The notes beneath the pieces are model-generated. The model had not been told where the DNA came from. It made no database searches and was given only the letters and a program-made list of their open reading frames with translations. The position numbers and the translations under genes were made by a program. Below are positions 17,020 through 20,794 of a stretch of 20,794 bases of DNA, in pieces. The stretch spans positions 1-20,794 of the forward strand of contig JAOBJV010000007.1 in NCBI GenBank assembly GCA_025728385.1, written 5' to 3'. How positions within the stretch are numbered: the stretch's first letter is position 1; each line of letters starts with the position of its first letter. The stretch is from Lightella neohaematopini (lineage in GTDB: Bacteria; Pseudomonadota; Gammaproteobacteria; Enterobacterales; Enterobacteriaceae).

Positions 17020-18126
17020 TTAATACCTAGTTAAATCGTCAAAAAATTTTTTGACACCATCAAAAAAACTTTTTGATCTCGGACTATTTTTATGTCCACT
17101 AGGACCATCAAAACTGTTACGTAATTCTTTCATTAACTGAATCTGTTTATCATTTAATCTAACTGGTGTTTCTACAACTATTTTACATATTAAATCTCCA
17201 TTTATACCATTACGTATAGATCTAGCACCTTTTCCTCTCATTCTAAACAATTTACCTGTCTGAGTTTCAGCTGGTACTTTTAATTTTACTTTACCATCAA
17301 TAGTTGGTACTTCTATTTCACCTCCAAGAGCAGCTATAGCAAAATTAATAGGTACATCACAATATAAATTACTACCATCTCTACTGAATATAGGATGTTT
17401 ACTAACTTTAACCTGTACATATAAATCATTAGATCTATTATTCACAGATAATCTTATATTATCTCCATTATCAACTCCTGCAGGTAACTTAACTGATAAA
17501 GTTTTTAGTCTTTCTATCTGACCACTACCATGACAAACTATGCAAACATTTTTAATAATCTTACTATTTCCATGACAAGTTGGACAAGTTTGTTGTATCA
17601 TAAAAAATCCCTGTCTCATTTGTATTTGACCTTGTCCTTTGCATGTAGAACAAATGGTAGCAGTAGTTCCCGGTTTAGCACCACTACCATAACATATATT
17701 ACATCTCTCCAATAAAGGAACATTTATTTCACGTATTGTTCCTTTAACAGCCTCTTCTAAAGATAATTCTACTGTACATTTTATCGATTTACTATGATTA
17801 GAGTACTGTTTTTTACTACTACCAAATATATCTCCAAAAACATCACCAAAAATATCACTAAAATCAGTACTACTACTAGTATTAAAACTATTTGTATTAC
17901 TATCAAAGGCAGAGTGACCATATTGATCATACATAGAACGTTTTTTTGGATCAGTTAATACTTCATAAGCTTCTTTGATTTCTTTAAATTTAGATTCAGC
18001 TTGTCTATTTCCTGGATTGCGATCAGGATGAAATTTCATAGCTAAACGTTTATAAGCTTTTTTTATATCACGCTCACTTGCTTGTCTTGATACACCTAAA
18101 ATACTATAATAATCTGATTTACTCAT
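17020..18126 (-). CDS. dnaJ: Co-chaperone DnaJ (Hsp40)
   Basis: DnaJ delivers unfolded clients to DnaK and triggers its ATPase. The product is 368 aa (E. coli 376). Domains in order: J-domain (1-70) with HPD at 33-35, a G/F-rich and Ser-rich linker (about 71-110, with DIFGDVFGDIFG), the zinc domain with four CxxC pairs (CNIC, CSTC, CPTC, CIVC, about 141-205), and the C-terminal client-binding and dimerisation domain. The third zinc repeat reads CPTCHGNS, with Ser where CxxCxGxG expects the second Gly; the cysteines are all present. It lies 54 bases after dnaK in the normal dnaK-dnaJ operon. It is clearly less Asn-rich than the envelope genes, which fits strong purifying selection. Confidence 0.97.
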   Translation of the reverse strand: MSKSDYYSILGVSRQASERDIKKAYKRLAMKFHPDRNPGNRQAESKFKEIKEAYEVLTDPKKRSMYDQYGHSAFDSNTNSFNTSSSTDFSDIFGDVFGDIFGSSKKQYSNHSKSIKCTVELSLEEAVKGTIREINVPLLERCNICYGSGAKPGTTATICSTCKGQGQIQMRQGFFMIQQTCPTCHGNSKIIKNVCIVCHGSGQIERLKTLSVKLPAGVDNGDNIRLSVNNRSNDLYVQVKVSKHPIFSRDGSNLYCDVPINFAIAALGGEIEVPTIDGKVKLKVPAETQTGKLFRMRGKGARSIRNGINGDLICKIVVETPVRLNDKQIQLMKELRNSFDGPSGHKNSPRSKSFFDGVKKFFDDLTRY

Positions 18127-18180
18127 ACTTAAATAAGTACACTAATTATATATGTTTAAAATAATTAATAAATTTAATTA

Positions 18181-20091
18181 TTATTTTTTATCTTTAACTT
18201 CTTCAAACTCAGCATCAACTACATTATCTTCATTTTTGTGAATATTTTCATTATTACTTTTACTATTTTGATTATTATTATTTTTTACAATATCGAGTAT
18301 TTTACTAGATACTGTTATTAATTCTTGTATTTTACTTTCTATATCTGATTTATTTTCATTTTGTAAAGCAGTATTAAGATTTTTTATAGCGTTATCTATA
18401 GCTAATTTATCATCAGAATTAATTTTATCACCTAATTCTTTAATTTGTTTACGAGTACTATGTATTAAATGATCTGCTTGATTACGTATTTTAACTAATT
18501 CTTCAAATTTTTTATCAGATTCTGCATTAGCTTCTGCTTCTTTTATCATATTTTTTATTTCATTTTCATTTAACCCAGAAGATGCTTTAATAGTAATTGT
18601 TTGTTCTCTACCACTATTTTTATCCTTAGCTGAAACATGTAAAATTCCATCAGCATCAATATCAAAAGTAACTTCTATTTGAGGAATACCTCTCATAGCT
18701 GGAGCAATACCATCTAAGTTAAATTGACCAAGTGATTTATTATCATTAGCGCGTTTTCTTTCACCTTGTAGTACATGAATCGTAACAGCTGATTGATTAT
18801 CTTCTGCTGTAGAAAAAATTTGACTATGCTTTGTTGGAATAGTTGTATTTTTAGGGATTAAAGTAGTCATAACTCCACCCATAGTTTCAATACCTAAAGA
18901 TAAAGGTGTTACATCTAATAAAAGAACGTCTTTAACATCACCAGATAATACTCCTCCTTGTACAGCAGCTCCAGTAGCTACTGCTTCGTCAGGATTAACA
19001 TCTTTACGAGGTTCTTTTGCAAAAAAATCTGAAACTTTTTTCTGTACTAAAGGCATTCTTGTTTGACCACCTACTAAAATAACATCTCTAATATTCGATA
19101 CTGATAAATTAGCATCTTTTAAAGCTACTTTTACTGGTTCTAAAGTTTTATTTACTAATTCTTCAACTAGTGATTCTAGTTTAGCTCTGGTAACTTTAAT
19201 ATTCATATGCTTTGGGCCAGTAGAATCAGCAGTAATATAAGGAAGATTCACATCAGTTTGTTGTGTAGCTGATAATTCAATTTTTGCTTTTTCTGCAGCT
19301 TCTTTTAATCTATGCATAGCTAATGAATCATTTCTTAAATCAACACCTTGATCTTTCTTAAATTCAAATACTAAATAATTAATTAATCTACTATCAAAGT
19401 CTTCACCACCTAAATGTGTATCACCATTAGTAGCTAAAACCTCAAATGTTTTTTCACCATCAACATCATCTATTTCTATGATAGAAATATCAAAAGTACC
19501 ACCACCTAAATCATATACAGCAATAACACGATTTCCTGTTTCCTTATCTAAACCATAAGCTAATGCTGCCGCAGTTGGTTCGTTAATAATTCTTTTTACA
19601 TCTAATCCAGCAATACGACCAGCATCTTTAGTTGCTTGTCTTTGTGTATCATTAAAGTATGCAGGTACAGTAATTACTGCTTCCTTAACAGATTCTCCTA
19701 AATAATCTTCTGCAGTTTTTTTCATTTTTTTTAGTATTTCAGCAGATATTTGAGGAGGAGCCATTTTTTGACCTCTAACATCTAACCATGCATCGCCATT
19801 ACTAGACGAAATTATTTTATATGGCATGATATTAACATCTCTTTGTACTTCTTCATCATCAAAACGTCTACCTATTAATCGCTTTATAGCAAATAATGTA
19901 TTTTGGGGATTAGTAACTGATTGACGTTTAGCTGGTTGGCCAACTAAAATTTCACCATCCTGCATATAAGCAATTACTGAAGGCGTAGTTCTATCACCCT
20001 CACTATTTTCTAAAACACGAGGTTTACCACTCTCAACGATAGCAACACAAGAATTAGTCGTACCTAAATCAATACCAATGATTTTTCCCAT
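18181..20091 (-). CDS. dnaK: Chaperone DnaK (Hsp70)
   Basis: DnaK is the ATP-driven Hsp70 that folds and protects proteins. With the ATG at 20091 the product is 636 aa (E. coli 638). This start is chosen because MGKIIGIDLGTTNSC matches E. coli exactly at the N-terminus and a GGAG lies nine bases upstream; in-frame TTG (20106) and ATG (20100) codons are too close to or inside that site. Motifs: the phosphate-1 loop at residues 5-14, INEPTAAALAYG, the DLGGGTFD phosphate-2 loop, ILVGGQTRMP, the linker DVLLLDVTPLSLGIE, and the C-terminal AEFEEVKDKK used for co-chaperone contact. It is the best-conserved protein in the window. It leads dnaK-dnaJ behind a probable sigma-32 promoter. Confidence 0.98.
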   Translation of the reverse strand: MGKIIGIDLGTTNSCVAIVESGKPRVLENSEGDRTTPSVIAYMQDGEILVGQPAKRQSVTNPQNTLFAIKRLIGRRFDDEEVQRDVNIMPYKIISSSNGDAWLDVRGQKMAPPQISAEILKKMKKTAEDYLGESVKEAVITVPAYFNDTQRQATKDAGRIAGLDVKRIINEPTAAALAYGLDKETGNRVIAVYDLGGGTFDISIIEIDDVDGEKTFEVLATNGDTHLGGEDFDSRLINYLVFEFKKDQGVDLRNDSLAMHRLKEAAEKAKIELSATQQTDVNLPYITADSTGPKHMNIKVTRAKLESLVEELVNKTLEPVKVALKDANLSVSNIRDVILVGGQTRMPLVQKKVSDFFAKEPRKDVNPDEAVATGAAVQGGVLSGDVKDVLLLDVTPLSLGIETMGGVMTTLIPKNTTIPTKHSQIFSTAEDNQSAVTIHVLQGERKRANDNKSLGQFNLDGIAPAMRGIPQIEVTFDIDADGILHVSAKDKNSGREQTITIKASSGLNENEIKNMIKEAEANAESDKKFEELVKIRNQADHLIHSTRKQIKELGDKINSDDKLAIDNAIKNLNTALQNENKSDIESKIQELITVSSKILDIVKNNNNQNSKSNNENIHKNEDNVVDAEFEEVKDKK

Positions 20092-20100
20092 ACTAAACAT

Positions 20101-20104
20101 CTCC
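20101..20104 (-). promoter_or_regulatory. Shine-Dalgarno of dnaK (GGAG)
   Basis: On the minus strand GGAG precedes the ATG at 20091 by 9 bases. It decides the dnaK start against two in-frame upstream candidates at 20100 and 20106. Confidence 0.75.
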
Positions 20105-20143
20105 AATTAATTTTTTATTTTATTTTAAATACATTTAAAATGT

Positions 20144-20172
20144 TATGTGTGGCCAAAAATAAACTTTTCAAG
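20144..20172 (-). promoter_or_regulatory. Probable sigma-32 (heat-shock) promoter of dnaK-dnaJ
   Basis: On the minus strand, CTTGAAA at 20172-20166 is a perfect match to the sigma-32 -35 element. After 13 bases comes CCACACATA at 20152-20144, matching the -10 consensus CCCCATTTA at six of nine positions. E. coli dnaK P1 uses the same 13-base spacing by my count. The GC-containing GGCCACAC stands out in an otherwise almost pure A/T spacer, which argues for selection. The predicted transcript start is about 45 bases before the dnaK ATG. Confidence 0.7.
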
Positions 20173-20252
20173 TTTTTAAATTAAGTTGTTATTAAATATT
20201 TGCATATCTAATTAATTATGCTTATTCCACAAATTACAATAATTACTATAGT

Positions 20253-20281
20253 ATAGTATTACTTACTTCTTAACGTGTTAA
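20253..20281 (-). promoter_or_regulatory. Possible sigma-70-type promoter in the thrA-dnaK spacer
   Basis: On the minus strand TTAACA (20281-20276, five of six to TTGACA) and TACTAT (20258-20253, four of six to TATAAT) are separated by 17 bases. TTAACA lies in a dyad, TTAACACGTTAA (20281-20270). In DNA this AT-rich such matches are common by chance, so this is only a candidate second promoter for dnaK. Confidence 0.25.
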
Positions 20282-20320
20282 ATACAATATAAATTGTACC
20301 CGGGATTTTTTATCTATCTG

Positions 20321-20794
20321 TTAGCTATTATGTAGTATAGTTCCGGATAAATTAGGATTATTTATATTTTTTATTATACAACTTATATTAAACTTCTTTG
20401 CTAAAGAAACAGAATTAAAATGTAATATTTTGGATCCAAGTTTAATTAAATCTAATAGATCATTATAGTAGATATGTTTAAATAATTTAGCTTTTGAAGT
20501 AAATTTAGGATCCTGGTCATAGATACCATCCACATCCTTCCAGATTTCGCATTTTTTTGCTCTTAAACAAATAGCAAGTATAATTGCAGAATAGTCTGAG
20601 CTATTTCTTCCCAATAATACTAATTCATAATATTTGTTACCAGCTATAAAACCAGGCATTAATATTACATTTGTATTTGCTATAGTCATATTACTAATGT
20701 TTTTTATAGATGTATTGATATCTACTACTGATTCTAAATAACTACCATTAGCTAAAATTTTTTTTGTAGGATCTATAATTGTAACATAAAAACC
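20321..20794 (-). CDS. thrA: Aspartokinase domain of thrA, lacking ACT and homoserine dehydrogenase parts; 5' end outside window
   Basis: In E. coli ThrA is a bifunctional aspartokinase I / homoserine dehydrogenase I of about 820 aa. Here 157 codons are open from the window edge, aligning to about residues 142-298 of E. coli ThrA: TIIDPTKK, GSYLESVVDI, GFIAGN, LLGRNSSDYSA, CEIWKDVDGIYDQDP, and IIKNINNPNLSGTIL. A TAA follows just where the kinase catalytic domain ends. The frame upstream of the internal ATG at 20689 is open and homologous, so that Met is not the start. Two normally conserved spots differ: Lys for Thr in TDVDG, and HFNS for HPRT. It may be a kinase-only enzyme feeding diaminopimelate synthesis, or a decaying pseudogene. 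No thrB or thrC follows. Confidence 0.85.
   Translation of the reverse strand, partial: GFYVTIIDPTKKILANGSYLESVVDINTSIKNISNMTIANTNVILMPGFIAGNKYYELVLLGRNSSDYSAIILAICLRAKKCEIWKDVDGIYDQDPKFTSKAKLFKHIYYNDLLDLIKLGSKILHFNSVSLAKKFNISCIIKNINNPNLSGTILHNS

Larger units (their letters stand above)
20105..20320. other. Non-coding spacer between thrA remnant and dnaK
   Basis: The spacer of 216 bases holds the dnaK promoter region and no gene that I can support. In E. coli the 3' part of thrA, then thrB, thrC, talB, mog and others lie here. After the thrA stop the same frame stays open for 16 codons (starting QIDKKSRVQFIL) before the next stop. This could be a faint remnant of the former coding sequence, but the match to ThrA is too weak to call. 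Confidence 0.6.

Noticed and set aside
17530..17715. Open frame of 61 codons on the plus strand inside dnaJ
   Set aside because: It is antisense to the zinc-finger region of dnaJ, whose motifs explain the sequence fully.
20244..20253. Ten-base palindrome TACTATAGTA in the spacer before dnaK, possible operator
   Set aside because: Short AT-rich palindromes are expected by chance here, and I recognise no regulator that binds it.
20321..20689. Short protein starting at the internal ATG at 20689
   Set aside because: ThrA homology (TIIDPTKK, GSYLESVVDI) continues upstream in frame to the window edge, so the gene is longer than this.
1..20794. CRISPR arrays, insertion sequences, prophage or tRNA genes
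   Set aside because: No spaced direct repeats, transposase, integrase or cloverleaf-like segment was seen; nearly all sequence is accounted for by conserved housekeeping genes.

Overview
The window looks like chromosome from a strongly genome-reduced gammaproteobacterium of the Enterobacterales type, most likely an obligate intracellular (insect-type) symbiont. The reasons: very high A+T in all genes and spacers, Asn/Ile/Lys-heavy proteins, tiny intergenic gaps, no mobile elements, and a gene order that is a pruned, inverted copy of E. coli minutes 0-2 (thrA, dnaK-dnaJ, rpsT, ribF-ileS-lspA-ispH, dapB, folA, apaH-rsmA-pdxA-surA-lptD, rsmH, murE-murF-mraY). The exact lineage cannot be settled by eye.

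Layout, left to right. 1-2912 (minus): peptidoglycan precursor genes mraY (first codons only), murF and murE. 3014-3958 (minus): rsmH. The ftsL-ftsI pair normally between rsmH and murE is absent, leaving 101 bases. 4083-10033 (plus): a tight operon lptD-surA-pdxA-rsmA-apaH (outer-membrane LPS export, its chaperone, vitamin B6 synthesis, rRNA dimethylation, Ap4A hydrolysis). 10039-16536 (minus): ribF-ileS-lspA-ispH-dapB-folA, with almost no gaps. 16664-16924 (plus): rpsT with a TTG start. 17020-20091 (minus): dnaK-dnaJ behind a recognisable sigma-32-type promoter. 20321-20794 (minus): the aspartokinase part of thrA, cut by the window edge at its 5' side and ending in a stop right after the catalytic domain.

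How the genes work together: MurE has the meso-diaminopimelate (DAP) recognition motif, so the cell wall needs DAP. Aspartokinase (thrA remnant) and DapB are steps on the aspartate-to-DAP route. Both are damaged in this window in ways that might still leave DAP synthesis alive: thrA has lost its ACT and homoserine dehydrogenase parts but keeps most of the kinase fold, and dapB is broken by exactly one base inside the longest poly-A tract seen here, beside a second long tract, so transcriptional slippage could restore it. LptD, SurA and LspA indicate that an outer membrane with LPS and lipoproteins is, or recently was, maintained. PdxA, RibF and FolA keep cofactor (B6, FAD, folate) metabolism.

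I found no wholly new system. The strongest leads are the dapB poly-A frameshift, the thrA reduction to a kinase-only gene, the retained heat-shock promoter, the missing ftsL-ftsI, and loss of key residues in LptD and SurA.
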